Assembly (NCBI GenBank): GCA_015655145.1
Contig: JAATFO010000138.1
Location: 1 to 64,000, forward strand
Length of the DNA: 64,000 nt
Reading direction: 5' to 3'
Origin: Enterobacterales bacterium
Lineage (GTDB): Bacteria > Pseudomonadota > Gammaproteobacteria > Enterobacterales > Enterobacteriaceae
Made by a program: the position numbers and the translations under genes
Notes under the pieces: model-generated
Seen by the model: the letters and a program-made list of their open reading frames with translations, nothing else
Databases searched by the model: none
Told to the model about the DNA's origin: nothing
Shown: positions 1 to 10,400 of the stretch, piece by piece
How positions within the stretch are numbered: position 1 is the stretch's first letter
Layout: the number at the start of each line of letters is the position of its first letter

Positions 1-192
1 AGGAACGCAGTGACGAATCATCCTTCCCCCACCACCATCTCACCGTTTTCTTCTGTATTAATCATTCCTCAGTTCCTGCATATTTCCGATGGGGAAGGAG
101 AAGAACCTTCGACCCCACGCACTATCCGTGACAATATTGGCTAAATTCTGCTACCATCGGCCCCTCTTTCTTCTGGTGAATCGGTAACAGAA

Positions 193-999
193 ATGAAATT
201 TGTTTCTTTTAATATCAATGGACTCCGTGCCCGCCCACATCAACTCGCCGCAATAATTGACCAACACCAACCCGATGTCATTGGCTTGCAAGAAACCAAA
301 GTACACGATGATATGTTCCCACTGGAAGAGGTCAGTAAACTGGGTTACCACGTTTTTTATCACGGGCAAAAAGGCCACTATGGTGTCGCGCTGCTGACCA
401 AAACATCGCCATTGCAAGTACGTCGTGGTTTCCCTGACGACAGCGACGATGCTCAGCGCCGATTAATCATGGCTGAAATTCCCAGTGCTATCGGCAACAT
501 TACTGTGATCAATGGTTATTTTCCTCAGGGAGAAAGCCGCGATCATCCAACCAAATTCCCGGCAAAAGATAAATTTTACCGTGACCTGCAAAATTATCTA
601 GAGAAAAACCTGCAACCCGGGTCACCGGTTCTCATCATGGGTGATATGAATATCAGCGCGACAGATTTAGATATCGGTATTGGTGAGGAGAATCGTAAAC
701 GTTGGTTGCGGACCGGAAAATGTTCTTTTCTGCCGGAGGAGCGGGAATGGATGGACCGCCTGATGACATGGGGTCTCGTTGATACCTGGCGGGCGGCAAA
801 CCCCGACACTGACAATCGCTTCTCATGGTTTGATTATCGTTCGAAAGGGTTCGATGAGAACCGCGGGCTACGTATTGATCTGATGCTTGCCAGCACACCC
901 CTGGCTGGCTGCTGTATTGATTGCGGTATCGACTACACTATCCGCAGTATGGAAAAACCGTCCGATCATGCGCCAGTCTGGGCCTCATTTAAATGTTAA
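193..999 (+). CDS. xthA: Exodeoxyribonuclease III
   Basis: Exonuclease III: 3'-5' exonuclease and AP endonuclease of cytoplasmic base-excision repair. The 268-residue length equals the E. coli enzyme. The endonuclease/exonuclease/phosphatase fold is shown by the start [14 protein letters not shown], catalytic Glu34 in GLQETKVHD, the GDMNIS motif near 150 (Asp/Asn metal ligands), and the terminal [10 protein letters not shown] with His259. All expected catalytic residues are present. The gene converges on topB with no base between the two stop codons, so its terminator lies inside the topB coding end. The upstream 192 bases hold no gene I can support. Confidence 0.97.
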   Translation: MKFVSFNINGLRARPHQLAAIIDQHQPDVIGLQETKVHDDMFPLEEVSKLGYHVFYHGQKGHYGVALLTKTSPLQVRRGFPDDSDDAQRRLIMAEIPSAIGNITVINGYFPQGESRDHPTKFPAKDKFYRDLQNYLEKNLQPGSPVLIMGDMNISATDLDIGIGEENRKRWLRTGKCSFLPEEREWMDRLMTWGLVDTWRAANPDTDNRFSWFDYRSKGFDENRGLRIDLMLASTPLAGCCIDCGIDYTIRSMEKPSDHAPVWASFKC

Positions 1000-2922
1000 T
1001 CACCCCGTCGTCTTATTTTTTTTTCCTCGCGCCGGACTGGCGCTTTTTTTCGCGCTAACCGGGGCAGACAATCCCCGGAATGTACGGACGGCCGGTTGAT
1101 GACGCGCCTGACCAATCAAGGTGTGCAACGTTTCCAGCAAGGGCTGCATGAAATCCTGATAACGGCATTGCTTCTCACTGATTTTTGTTAACGTTGATTC
1201 CCAGTGCGCCGTCATGTCGGGCCGCGTCGCCATCTCGGGAAGCGCATGGATCAAAGCGATCCCGGCTTCCGAGGCATGGATATAGCGCCCCTTTTTAAAC
1301 AAAAAAGCACGTTTAAACAGTAATTCAATAATACCGGCACGCGTCGCCTCGGTTCCCAGACCATCCGTGGTGCGTAATATTTTTTTCAGATCTTTGTCCT
1401 GCACAAAGCGCGCGATACCCGTCATCGCGGAGAGCAACGTGGCATCAGTGAAAGGCCGCGGTGGCTGCGTCTGCTTCTCGACCACTTCACCACGTTCGCA
1501 GAGCAACGCATCATCTTTAGCAACAACAGGCAACGGCGTCCCTTCATTTTCTTCGTCACGCTCTTTACTGCCCAACAGAGCGCGCCAGCCTGCTTCCGCC
1601 AGAAAACGCGCTTTCGCGATAAATTTACCGCCAGCGATATTCAGCGTAATGACACATTTACGATAAACCGCGTCTGGGCAAAATTGCATCAGGTACTGGC
1701 AGGCAATCAGGTTATAAATCTGCGCTTCGTTTTCGTTCAGGCGCACCTGACTGCTACGTGCGGTCGGAACAATAGCGTGATGAGCATCGACTTTTTTGTC
1801 ATCCCAACAGCGGTTCTTACGATCAACATCAAAATCTGCCGGTCGCAACAATGCCGGTTGATGAACATGAATCGCATTCAGTACCGCCTGCCGTGCTGCA
1901 AAATGCTCATCCGGCAGATAACGGCTATCTGAACGCGGATACGTAATAAGCTTATGGGTTTCGTACAGCCGCTGACAAGTATCCAGCACCGTTTGTGCAC
2001 TAAGGCCAAAACGCTTCGCCGCCTCAATTTGCAAACTGGAAAGCGAAAACGGCAGCGGCGCGGTCTCGTTTTCACGCTTGTCGTTATAGTCGGTGACCCG
2101 CGCGGGCTGGCCGCTGATGCGCGCCACCACATGCTCCGCCAGCGAACGATTCAACAAGCGACCTTCATCATCTTGCCAGGATTCGCAGTTGTCGCTTGGT
2201 TGCCACACGGCAATAAACCGTTCTTCTTTCGGCGTAACAATATAAGCCCTGACTTCATAAAAATCTTTTGGCACAAAATGGGCAATTTCTTCATCACGGC
2301 GCACCACCAGCCCGAGCACTGGCGTTTGTACCCGCCCCACCGAGAGCACTCCGTCATAACCGGCATTACGCCCCAATAAGGTGTAAGCGCGCGTCATATT
2401 GATGCCGTAAAGCCAGTCGGCTCGTGCTCGCGCCAGCGCCGAAACACAAAGTGGAATAAATTCGCGGTTTTCCCGCAGGCGACTCACCGCCCGTTCCACC
2501 GCCTGAGGATTAAGATCGTTAATCAGGCAACGCTGTACCTTCTCACGCTTATTTGCCGGTAATGCCAGATAATCGAGCACTTCATCAACCAACAGTTGCC
2601 CTTCCCGATCCGGGTCGCCGGCATGAACGATCTCGCTGGTTTTTTCAAGAAATCCTTTAATCACGTGGAGTTGTTTCGCCACCGATGTCCGCGGTTGCAG
2701 TTGCCATTTTTCCGGGATTATGGGGAGATCCGCCAGTGACCAGCGAGCATAACGACGGTCATAACTGTCAGGTTGCGCCTGCTCCAGCAAATGTCCTACA
2801 CACCAGGTGACAATTTGGTCATCACCACACGCAATATAGCCATCACCGCGACGATGCGGTTTCGGTAGTACCTCGGCAATCGCACGGGCCAGGCTGGGTT
2901 TTTCAGCAATAAACAAGCGCAT
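1000..2922 (-). CDS. topB: DNA topoisomerase III
   Basis: Type IA topoisomerase of 640 residues (about 653 in E. coli) that decatenates DNA and resolves recombination intermediates. The Toprim domain opens with [14 protein letters not shown] (Glu7) and has [12 protein letters not shown] near 100 as the acidic metal site. The nucleophilic tyrosine is in [12 protein letters not shown] near 328. The C-terminal tail is basic ([13 protein letters not shown]). The start is set by homology. Its ATG overlaps the TAA of the selD-like mini-ORF as TAATG, and its own Shine-Dalgarno is weak (AAGG about 13 bases upstream). Translation is therefore probably coupled to that upstream ORF. Confidence 0.96.
   Translation of the reverse strand: MRLFIAEKPSLARAIAEVLPKPHRRGDGYIACGDDQIVTWCVGHLLEQAQPDSYDRRYARWSLADLPIIPEKWQLQPRTSVAKQLHVIKGFLEKTSEIVHAGDPDREGQLLVDEVLDYLALPANKREKVQRCLINDLNPQAVERAVSRLRENREFIPLCVSALARARADWLYGINMTRAYTLLGRNAGYDGVLSVGRVQTPVLGLVVRRDEEIAHFVPKDFYEVRAYIVTPKEERFIAVWQPSDNCESWQDDEGRLLNRSLAEHVVARISGQPARVTDYNDKRENETAPLPFSLSSLQIEAAKRFGLSAQTVLDTCQRLYETHKLITYPRSDSRYLPDEHFAARQAVLNAIHVHQPALLRPADFDVDRKNRCWDDKKVDAHHAIVPTARSSQVRLNENEAQIYNLIACQYLMQFCPDAVYRKCVITLNIAGGKFIAKARFLAEAGWRALLGSKERDEENEGTPLPVVAKDDALLCERGEVVEKQTQPPRPFTDATLLSAMTGIARFVQDKDLKKILRTTDGLGTEATRAGIIELLFKRAFLFKKGRYIHASEAGIALIHALPEMATRPDMTAHWESTLTKISEKQCRYQDFMQPLLETLHTLIGQARHQPAVRTFRGLSAPVSAKKSASPARGKKNKTTG
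1029..1050 (+). terminator. xthA intrinsic terminator inside topB 3' end
   Basis: GCGCC-ggact-GGCGC hairpin (1029-1043) followed by seven T. On the minus strand the same bases encode the lysine- and alanine-rich C-terminal tail of TopB, so the terminator is embedded in coding sequence. Confidence 0.75.
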
Positions 2923-3065
2923 TAGTCAGCAATAGCCTTGTGCATTACCGTGTTCATGGCATCCATATCACTGATTACAGTGACGGTAGCGGCCAATGGC
3001 AAGATGTAACTCTCGCAATCAACATCATCACCGTATTGTGTCAGACGCGTCGCTGTATTATTCAC
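2922..3065 (-). pseudogene. selD: selD relic: 47-codon mini-ORF upstream of topB
   Basis: In E. coli the order is ydjA-selD-topB. Here only this GTG-initiated ORF remains between ydjA and topB. Its N-terminal block RLTQYGDDVDC...I.P aligns without gaps with the SelD N-terminus (RLTQYSHGAGCGCKISP as remembered). Position 17 keeps the catalytic Cys, but the Cys19 and Lys20 equivalents are Ser and Tyr. Its second half (AATVTVISDMDAM) resembles the SelD block AATNAISDIFAM, as if about 90 residues between were deleted and everything after was lost. It retains a good Shine-Dalgarno (AAAGGAG) and no internal stop, and ends TAATG on topB. Enzyme activity is impossible. A role as a coupling leader for topB is inference. 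Confidence 0.7.
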
Positions 3066-3079
3066 TGGATAACTCCTTT

Positions 3080-3096
3080 CCCCCACATTCAGGGGG
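3080..3096 (-). repeat. C5/G5 hairpin before the selD-relic ribosome site
   Basis: CCCCC-acattca-GGGGG stem-loop. On the minus-strand transcript it lies just 5' of the AAAGGAG ribosome site of the mini-ORF. It could influence translation of the mini-ORF and topB. No other signal is clear between here and the end of ydjA at 3220. Confidence 0.4.
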
Positions 3097-3219
3097 CTAT
3101 GTTAGCGTTTCTGTCGAACACGGATAAGACCTGCGCCATTACGTATTGACTATTTGCTTAGTATCTCGACAAAAACCGCATACATTAACCACCCTGGCTG
3201 ATTACAGCAAAAAAAGCAT

Positions 3220-3771
3220 TCAGAAATAACGGACAAACGGGGTTGTTTCAGGCGGATGTATTGTCGTGGGAGGCGTCAGTTGCGGCGTGCCTAAATAGAG
3301 GAAACCGACAATGGCATCGTGCTCCCGGCAGTCAAATGCTTCGCGAACCTGGGTATTTTCGGTCCAGGCACCACTGCGCCAAATACCATTGAACCCCTGC
3401 GCTATCGCCGCCATCTGCATCGCCATCACCGCACAACCCGCAGAAACCACTTGTTCCCAGCGGGGCACTTTCGGATTAGCGTCACAATGCGCCACCACCG
3501 TGATAATCATCGGAGCACGGAAAGGTGCCTGCTGCGCCTTTTCCTGCGCTTTATCCTCCAGACCACTGTCCTGAGCCGCCTTTTTCAGCAAAGTACTGAA
3601 ACGGTCACGCCCGTCGTTTTCGATAATAATAAAACGCCATGGCTGTAGCGTGCCATGATCGGGCGCGCGCATTGCGGCACGCAAAATGTTCTCCAGCACT
3701 TCGCCTGACGGCGCGGGCGCCACTAAACGCGATGCAGAGCGGCGATTAATCAATAACGTCAGTGCGTCCAT
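3220..3771 (-). CDS. ydjA: NAD(P)H nitroreductase YdjA
   Basis: Small FMN-dependent oxidoreductase of the nitroreductase superfamily, 183 residues as in E. coli YdjA. Visible family features are the N-terminal [20 protein letters not shown]-phosphate binding segment, the [17 protein letters not shown] block, and the C-terminal GFLYLGTPQ. The natural substrate is not established for the family. The start is supported by GGAG eight bases upstream of the ATG. In K-12 it begins the ydjA-selD-topB unit; here selD is reduced to a relic. Confidence 0.93.
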   Translation of the reverse strand: MDALTLLINRRSASRLVAPAPSGEVLENILRAAMRAPDHGTLQPWRFIIIENDGRDRFSTLLKKAAQDSGLEDKAQEKAQQAPFRAPMIITVVAHCDANPKVPRWEQVVSAGCAVMAMQMAAIAQGFNGIWRSGAWTENTQVREAFDCREHDAIVGFLYLGTPQLTPPTTIHPPETTPFVRYF

Positions 3772-3942
3772 TCATGTCTCCAGATAATGAGCAACATGCA
3801 CTGCAAATTAACACAGACGGTCTTTTTGTTACAGCACAGTGCGATTTCCTGCTGACAATTAGCCTTCTGCTCTTTAGGATGAGGGCCATATCGGGGCGGA
3901 ATGCAATTTTTCCGGCCTTCTACTTTAGGTTAGGGAGATGAC

Positions 3943-5799
3943 ATGCGCACATTGTGGCGAATTTTCGCGGGTTTATTCACGTGGGCCTGGCGAGTGCTCA
4001 ATTTTATACGGGAATGTATTCTCAATTTGTTTTTAATTTTTCTCATTTTGATTGGCGTGGGAATTTGGTTACAAATCAACAGCGGTAACACGCCGTCAGA
4101 CATCCCCCACGGTGCCCTGAAAGTTGATTTAACCGGTGTGGTGGTCGACAAACCTTCAATGAGTAACAAACTCAGTAAAATCGGTCGCCAGTTTCTCGGT
4201 GCCAGTAGTGACCGTCTGAAAGAAAACTCGCTGTTCGACGTGGTCAATGCGATTCGACAAGCGAAAGAGGATAAACACATTACCGGCATGGTGCTGGATC
4301 TGCGCGACTTCTCTGGCGCGGATCAACCATCATTGCAATATATCGGGAAAGCGCTGCGTGAATTTCGTGATAGCGGCAAACCGATTTATGCCACCGGCGA
4401 TAGCTACAGTCAGGCCCAATATTATCTCGCCAGTTTCGCGAACAAAGTCTATCTCTCACCCCAGGGGACGGTTGATCTTCACGGTTTCGCCACCAACACG
4501 CTTTATTACAAGACGTTACTGGATAAACTTAAAGTAAACGCCCATATCTTTCGCGTCGGTACTTATAAATCGGCGGTGGAGCCCTTCTTGCGTGACAATA
4601 TGTCGCCTGAAGCCCGTGATGCCGACAGCCGCTGGGTCGGTACGCTATGGCAAAACTACCTGAATACGATTGCGGCTAATCGCCAAATTACGCCGCAACA
4701 AGCCTTTGCCGGCGCTCAGTCGATGCTGGACGGGCTGCAAAAAGTGGGCGGCGATACCGCCCGTTACGCGTACGAAAACAAACTGGTTGATGAGCTGGCT
4801 TCCCGTTCACGCGTTGATGATGTCTTTATTAAGCAGTTCGGCTGGGATAAACAAAACAACGATTATACCAACATCAGCATCTATGATTATCCGTTGAAAA
4901 ACACCAACGTCGACGATGGAAATATTGCCGTCATTCTGGCCAGCGGCGCGATTATGGACGGTGAAGAAACCCCTGGATCAATGGGCGGCGACACCACCGC
5001 GCAAGAGATTCGCCAGGCACGTCTGTCGCCAAAAATAAAAGCCATTGTTTTGCGGGTCAACAGCCCTGGCGGCAGTGTTACCGCCTCCGAAGTTATACGT
5101 GAAGAGTTAGCGGCAGCCAAAGCCGCCGGCAAGCCGGTAATTGTATCCATGGGCGGTCTGGCCGCATCAGGCGGCTACTGGATTTCCACTCCGGCGGATT
5201 TTATTATCGCCAGCCCCAGTACGCTGACCGGCTCCATTGGTATCTTCGGGGTTATCAACACACTGGAACATTCACTGGATTCGATTGGCGTGCATACCGA
5301 CGGCGTATCGACATCACCATTAGCCGATATCACCGCGACTAAAGCCTTACCGGCCGAAGTACAGCAAATGATGCAACTCAGTATTGAGACCGGGTATAAA
5401 AACTTCATTGGTCTGGTTGCCCAGTCGCGCCATAAAACACCGCAACAAATCGATCAAATTGCCCAAGGCCATGTCTGGACCGGCAGTGATGCAAAAAGCA
5501 ACGGTCTGGTTGATGCGCTCGGTGACTTCGATGATGCAATTGCCAAAGCGGCAGAGCTGGCAAAACTGAAGAATGTGCAGTTGAAGTGGTATCAGGACGA
5601 TCCCAGTTTCTTCGACATGGTGTTAAGCCAGGTTGATGCATCAGCACGCGCGGTATTACCCGCAGCATTGAAAGCCTGGTTGCCTGCACCGGTGGTTGAG
5701 GCGATGGGATCAATGAAAAATCAGCCGGGTTTACTGGGTACGCTGAATGATCCACAAAACCGCTATGCATATTGCCTTTCCTGCGGCGATGTCCGTTAG
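3943..5799 (+). CDS. sppA: Protease IV (signal peptide peptidase SppA)
   Basis: Inner-membrane serine protease, 618 residues, that degrades cleaved signal peptides. One N-terminal membrane segment (about residues 25-47) anchors two S49 repeats. The general-base Lys is in FRVGTYKSAVEPF near 209, and the nucleophilic Ser is in GGLAASGGYWIS near 409. Both are in the positions used by the E. coli Ser-Lys dyad. The ATG follows GGGAGATGAC. It is divergent from ydjA and followed by a terminator before ansA. Confidence 0.96.
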   Translation: MRTLWRIFAGLFTWAWRVLNFIRECILNLFLIFLILIGVGIWLQINSGNTPSDIPHGALKVDLTGVVVDKPSMSNKLSKIGRQFLGASSDRLKENSLFDVVNAIRQAKEDKHITGMVLDLRDFSGADQPSLQYIGKALREFRDSGKPIYATGDSYSQAQYYLASFANKVYLSPQGTVDLHGFATNTLYYKTLLDKLKVNAHIFRVGTYKSAVEPFLRDNMSPEARDADSRWVGTLWQNYLNTIAANRQITPQQAFAGAQSMLDGLQKVGGDTARYAYENKLVDELASRSRVDDVFIKQFGWDKQNNDYTNISIYDYPLKNTNVDDGNIAVILASGAIMDGEETPGSMGGDTTAQEIRQARLSPKIKAIVLRVNSPGGSVTASEVIREELAAAKAAGKPVIVSMGGLAASGGYWISTPADFIIASPSTLTGSIGIFGVINTLEHSLDSIGVHTDGVSTSPLADITATKALPAEVQQMMQLSIETGYKNFIGLVAQSRHKTPQQIDQIAQGHVWTGSDAKSNGLVDALGDFDDAIAKAAELAKLKNVQLKWYQDDPSFFDMVLSQVDASARAVLPAALKAWLPAPVVEAMGSMKNQPGLLGTLNDPQNRYAYCLSCGDVR

Positions 5800-5807
5800 T
5801 CTCATCA

Positions 5808-5835
5808 CAGCCTGGCTTCGCGCCGGGCTGTTTTT
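5808..5835 (+). terminator. sppA terminator
   Basis: CAGCCTGGC-ttcgc-GCCGGGCTG stem with one G-T pair, then five T, just after the sppA stop. Confidence 0.75.
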
Positions 5836-5886
5836 CCTGCCCGTAGCCCTTATACTGCACCCTTTAGCGCAAGCCTGAGCGACCAC

Positions 5887-6903
5887 ATGCACAAGAAATC
5901 CATTTACGTTGCCTATACTGGCGGTACCATCGGTATGCAGCGTTCATCTCAGGGATATATTCCGGTTTCCGGCCATCTGCAACAACAGTTGGCGGCAATG
6001 CCTGAATTCCATCGTCCGGAGATGCCCGATTTTACGCTTCACGAATACCAACCGTTAATCGACTCTTCAGATATGACGCCGCAAGACTGGCAGGCAATTG
6101 CTGATGATATTTATCAGCATTATGCGCAATATGATGGTTTTGTGATTTTACATGGTACTGATACCATGGCGTTTACCGCTTCGGCCCTGTCATTTATGCT
6201 GGAAAATCTGGCCAAACCGGTTATTGTGACAGGGTCACAAATACCCTTAGCCGAACTGCGTTCAGATGGTCAGCAAAATCTGCTGAATGCCCTGTTTGTT
6301 GCAGCGAATTATCCAGTCAGTGAAGTGACATTATTCTTCAATAATACCTTGTTCCGGGGTAACCGCACCACCAAAGTCCACGCCGATGGTTTTAATGCTT
6401 TCGCTTCACCGAATCTCCCGCCGTTGCTGGAAACCGGCATTCACATACGCCGTCTCAACACGCCGCCGCCGCCGACGCATCAGGGGGCGCTGATTGTTCA
6501 TGCCATTACGCCGCAGCCGATTGGGGTGGTGACGCTGTATCCCGGCATTTCCGCCAGTGTGGTGCGTAATTTTCTGCGTCAGCCGGTGAAAGCGTTGATT
6601 TTACGCTCTTATGGCGTGGGAAATGCGCCGCAAAATACCGAATTTCTTGAGGAACTCGCCGCAGCCACAAAACGGGGTATCGTGGTAGTGAATCTAACAC
6701 AGTGTTTGTCGGGCACGGTCAATATGGGTGGTTATGCGACAGGGAATGCGCTGGCACAAGCCGGGGTGATTAGCGGCTATGATTTAACCGTGGAAGCAAC
6801 CCTCACCAAGCTGCATTTTTTGTTAAGTCAGGCACTTTGCAGTGCCGAAATCCGCCAACAAATGCAATGTAATCTGCGTGGCGAACTAACGCATGATGAC
6901 TAA
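5887..6903 (+). CDS. ansA: L-asparaginase I (cytoplasmic)
   Basis: Cytoplasmic type I asparaginase, 338 residues as in E. coli, hydrolysing asparagine to aspartate and ammonia. The two catalytic threonine motifs are present: YTGGTIGM near residue 10 and ILHGTDTMAFTASAL near 90. There is no signal peptide, which separates it from periplasmic AnsB. It lies 87 bases after sppA, past a terminator-like hairpin. In K-12 pncA follows; here the next genes are yeaC and msrB on the other strand. Confidence 0.95.
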   Translation: MHKKSIYVAYTGGTIGMQRSSQGYIPVSGHLQQQLAAMPEFHRPEMPDFTLHEYQPLIDSSDMTPQDWQAIADDIYQHYAQYDGFVILHGTDTMAFTASALSFMLENLAKPVIVTGSQIPLAELRSDGQQNLLNALFVAANYPVSEVTLFFNNTLFRGNRTTKVHADGFNAFASPNLPPLLETGIHIRRLNTPPPPTHQGALIVHAITPQPIGVVTLYPGISASVVRNFLRQPVKALILRSYGVGNAPQNTEFLEELAAATKRGIVVVNLTQCLSGTVNMGGYATGNALAQAGVISGYDLTVEATLTKLHFLLSQALCSAEIRQQMQCNLRGELTHDD

Positions 6904-6973
6904 ATATTAAGACCTGAAATTACCTCAGCGTTGGCGGCATCAGGATTCGCTCCCTCGCCACCGTTGCTGTCGA

Positions 6974-7255
6974 CTACGGCAAACGAATTTTAGTGACATT
7001 GTCACTTATACCAAATTCTTCTTTCAACTGCTGTTTGGATTTTATCATAATTTGGCCATCCCGACCGATACTCATATGTTGTGGCTGGTGATTATTGCGC
7101 GCCTGCCAAAGCATCACCAGTTGCAGGCAATGCTCCTTTTGTTCCGGGGTTAATCCTACCCCGTCAGGCCATTTGCCGGTTTCGACCGCCGTGGCCAGCC
7201 GCTGATAAACATCCGCCGTCATCGCCGTAACCAACGCATCTACGTCATGATTCAT
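6974..7255 (-). CDS. yeaC: YeaC family protein (DUF1315)
   Basis: A 93-residue conserved protein recognised by the YeaC pattern: an N-terminal helix (VDALVTAMTADVYQRLATAVE), the KWPDG motif, and a C-terminal GRDGQIMIKSKQQL segment. Function is unknown. It starts three bases after the msrB stop with AAGGGG as ribosome site, so it is cotranscribed and probably translationally coupled with msrB, as in E. coli. Confidence 0.88.
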   Translation of the reverse strand: MNHDVDALVTAMTADVYQRLATAVETGKWPDGVGLTPEQKEHCLQLVMLWQARNNHQPQHMSIGRDGQIMIKSKQQLKEEFGISDNVTKIRLP

Positions 7256-7258
7256 TGA

Positions 7259-7669
7259 TCACCCCTTGATTTGCTTGCCGCCATCATCAATGAAACTGAG
7301 CGAGGCTGAATTTACACAGTAGCGTTCTCCCGTCGGTTGCGGGCCATCGGGGAATACATGTCCTAAATGGGCATCACAGTGACCACAGCGAATTTCAATG
7401 CGCTGCATCCCGTGGCTGTCATCGTCCAGATAGCGGATCGCATCATCACTGTATGGCCGGTAAAAACTAGGCCAGCCACAGCCGGAATCGTATTTCGTTT
7501 CAGAGAGAAACAGCGGTGCATTACACACCAGACAGTGGTAAATGCCATCGTCTTTATTATGTAACAATGCACCAGAAAACGGTGGCTCCGTGCCATGCTG
7601 TTGCGTCACATAACGTTGTATTTCAGTCAATTCACTCGCGGGTGTATGATGAGAAAGGTCTTTAGCCAT
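7259..7669 (-). CDS. msrB: Methionine-(R)-sulfoxide reductase B
   Basis: Reduces R-methionine sulfoxide in proteins. Zinc-binding CxxC pairs are seen in HCLVCNAPL and [17 protein letters not shown], and the catalytic Cys is in [12 protein letters not shown] chose the ATG at 7669 (136 residues, E. coli 137). The in-frame ATG at 7693 adds eight residues, and neither start has a strong ribosome site. It lies upstream of yeaC and divergent from gapA. Confidence 0.93.
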   Translation of the reverse strand: MAKDLSHHTPASELTEIQRYVTQQHGTEPPFSGALLHNKDDGIYHCLVCNAPLFLSETKYDSGCGWPSFYRPYSDDAIRYLDDDSHGMQRIEIRCGHCDAHLGHVFPDGPQPTGERYCVNSASLSFIDDGGKQIKG

Positions 7670-7693
7670 TTTTATGGTCTCTGACTGTGTCAT

Positions 7694-9008
<1,315 letters not shown>

Positions 9009-9032
9009 GTCATTGTGAACGGTTAATTTCCA

Positions 9033-9060
9033 GGGCGACTCAGGTCGCCCTTTTTTATTT
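9033..9060 (+). terminator. gapA terminator
   Basis: GGGCGAC-tcag-GTCGCCC stem followed by TTTTTTATTTT, directly after gapA. Confidence 0.9.
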
Positions 9061-9084
9061 TCTGTATTCAGTAAGGGTTTCATC

Positions 9085-9966
9085 ATGAACGAAAAAATTT
9101 TTTCGCTTCCCGTTGTTAACCAAATTACACCCTTTATTTCGCAACGCCAGGCGGGCGATCTACCGGTTATTGTCATAAATCATCCCAAAGTTCGTGCCGC
9201 TGTGGCCCTGCAAGGCGCACAGCTGATTGCCTGGCAACCTGCTGGAGAAGAACCGGTGCTTTGGCTCAGTGAGAAAACAGCCTATGTAAATGGTAAAGCC
9301 ATCCGTGGTGGTGTCCCCATTTGCTGGCCCTGGTTCGGACCGGCTGGAGAACCCGCCCATGGATTCGCACGTAATCTGCCGTGGAAGCTCACCGCGCATG
9401 ATGAAAATGCAGAATGCGTCATGTTAACCTTTGTGCTGGACAGCAATGAGCAGACGAAAAGAATATGGCCGCACGACTTTACCTTGTTCGCTCGCTTTCG
9501 CCTCGGGGCTCAATGTGACATTGAGCTGGAAGCACACGGCGACTATGAGTCCACTGGTGCGTTTCATAGTTATTTCGCCGTGGCGGACATTGCGGATGTA
9601 GAGGTGAGCGGTCTCGGCCCTCATTTTATTGATAAGGTGCGCGGCGGTGTTGAAGGTGAATCTGTCGACGGTAAACAACGTTATTCCGGTCAGGTTGATC
9701 GTATCCATACTCAGCCTGAAGGGTGCAGTGTTATCAATGATCATGCCGGAAATCGCCTTATTGAGGTTTATCACCACCACCATAGTGACGTTGTCACCTG
9801 GAATCCTGGTGTTGAACTCTCCTGTAGCATGGGCGATATGCCAAATGATGGTTACAAGACCATGCTCTGTGTAGAAACGGCACGTATCAGCCGACCGATG
9901 AAAAGTGCGGGTGAAAAACCGGCTCGCCTGGCGACAACCTTACGCCTGCGTAAAAAAAACCGATAA
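9085..9966 (+). CDS. yeaD: Glucose-6-phosphate 1-epimerase (YeaD)
   Basis: A galactose-mutarotase-fold protein of 293 residues that interconverts alpha and beta anomers of hexose 6-phosphate. Typical segments are GAQLIAWQPAGEEPVLWLS, the loop GGVPICWPWFGP, HGFARNLPW, and a C-terminal VWNPG-like motif (VVTWNPGVELS). The start ATG at 9085 follows AAGGG. It sits behind gapA as in E. coli but is separated by a strong terminator, so expression with gapA would need readthrough or a separate promoter. Confidence 0.93.
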   Translation: MNEKIFSLPVVNQITPFISQRQAGDLPVIVINHPKVRAAVALQGAQLIAWQPAGEEPVLWLSEKTAYVNGKAIRGGVPICWPWFGPAGEPAHGFARNLPWKLTAHDENAECVMLTFVLDSNEQTKRIWPHDFTLFARFRLGAQCDIELEAHGDYESTGAFHSYFAVADIADVEVSGLGPHFIDKVRGGVEGESVDGKQRYSGQVDRIHTQPEGCSVINDHAGNRLIEVYHHHHSDVVTWNPGVELSCSMGDMPNDGYKTMLCVETARISRPMKSAGEKPARLATTLRLRKKNR

Positions 9967-10172
9967 CCGTTGCTATTGTTCGCCGACCAGAGAGATGGAA
10001 TCAGACGGTTGTTATCTTTTCTGGTCGGATGCGGCCCAGGTCCGATGCAGTTAAACCGTGCCGACAGGCGTGCATACACTATTGTCCTGCACTTCAGACA
10101 CCCATGATTACCGGGCCAAAAAAGATCGACACCGGAGAAGCACTAAATCAAGGAGCCAGTACGGTGCATCGC

Positions 10173-10207
10173 GCGGACAATTGCACCAATTTAGTGCAAT
10201 TGTCCGC
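10173..10207. promoter_or_regulatory. Perfect palindrome with NtrC-type core
   Basis: Arms GCGGACAATTGCAC and GTGCAATTGTCCGC are perfectly complementary around a 7-base centre. The core TGCACCAATTTAGTGCA (10182-10198) matches the NtrC (GlnG) consensus TGCAC-Y-N5-R-GTGCA. yeaGH is an NtrC target in E. coli. The site is about 630 bases from the sigma-54 start, which is far but possible for an enhancer. Confidence 0.5.
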
Positions 10208-10362
10208 ATTTATCCCTCCCGTTAAGACCAACCGTTATTGCATACACGTCGCGGTGTGTTCTTCTCAACCCTCAGTTACCGGGCGCATTCTCGGCACACA
10301 CGCGCCTGCCTTACCCGAGGAATGCGTCGACCGCGTCGATATTCTGGCCTGCACAATTAAAT

Positions 10363-10378
10363 TGTGATGCTTTTCACA
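10363..10378. promoter_or_regulatory. Perfect CRP-cAMP site
   Basis: TGTGATGCTTTTCACA matches the TGTGA-N6-TCACA consensus in every position. It lies 22 bases upstream of the frameshifted small gene and more than 400 bases before the yeaG promoter. Confidence 0.55.
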
Positions 10379-10400
10379 GAAAGCCGCCTCTCCTGAAGTG

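Noticed and set aside
2940-3149. Plus-strand open frame opposite the selD relic
   Set aside because: The minus strand shows SelD-like residues and a ribosome site; this is a shadow.
10029-10367. 112-codon open frame in the yeaD–yeaG gap
   Set aside because: No similarity or ribosome site, and it contains the long palindrome and CRP site; better read as regulatory DNA.
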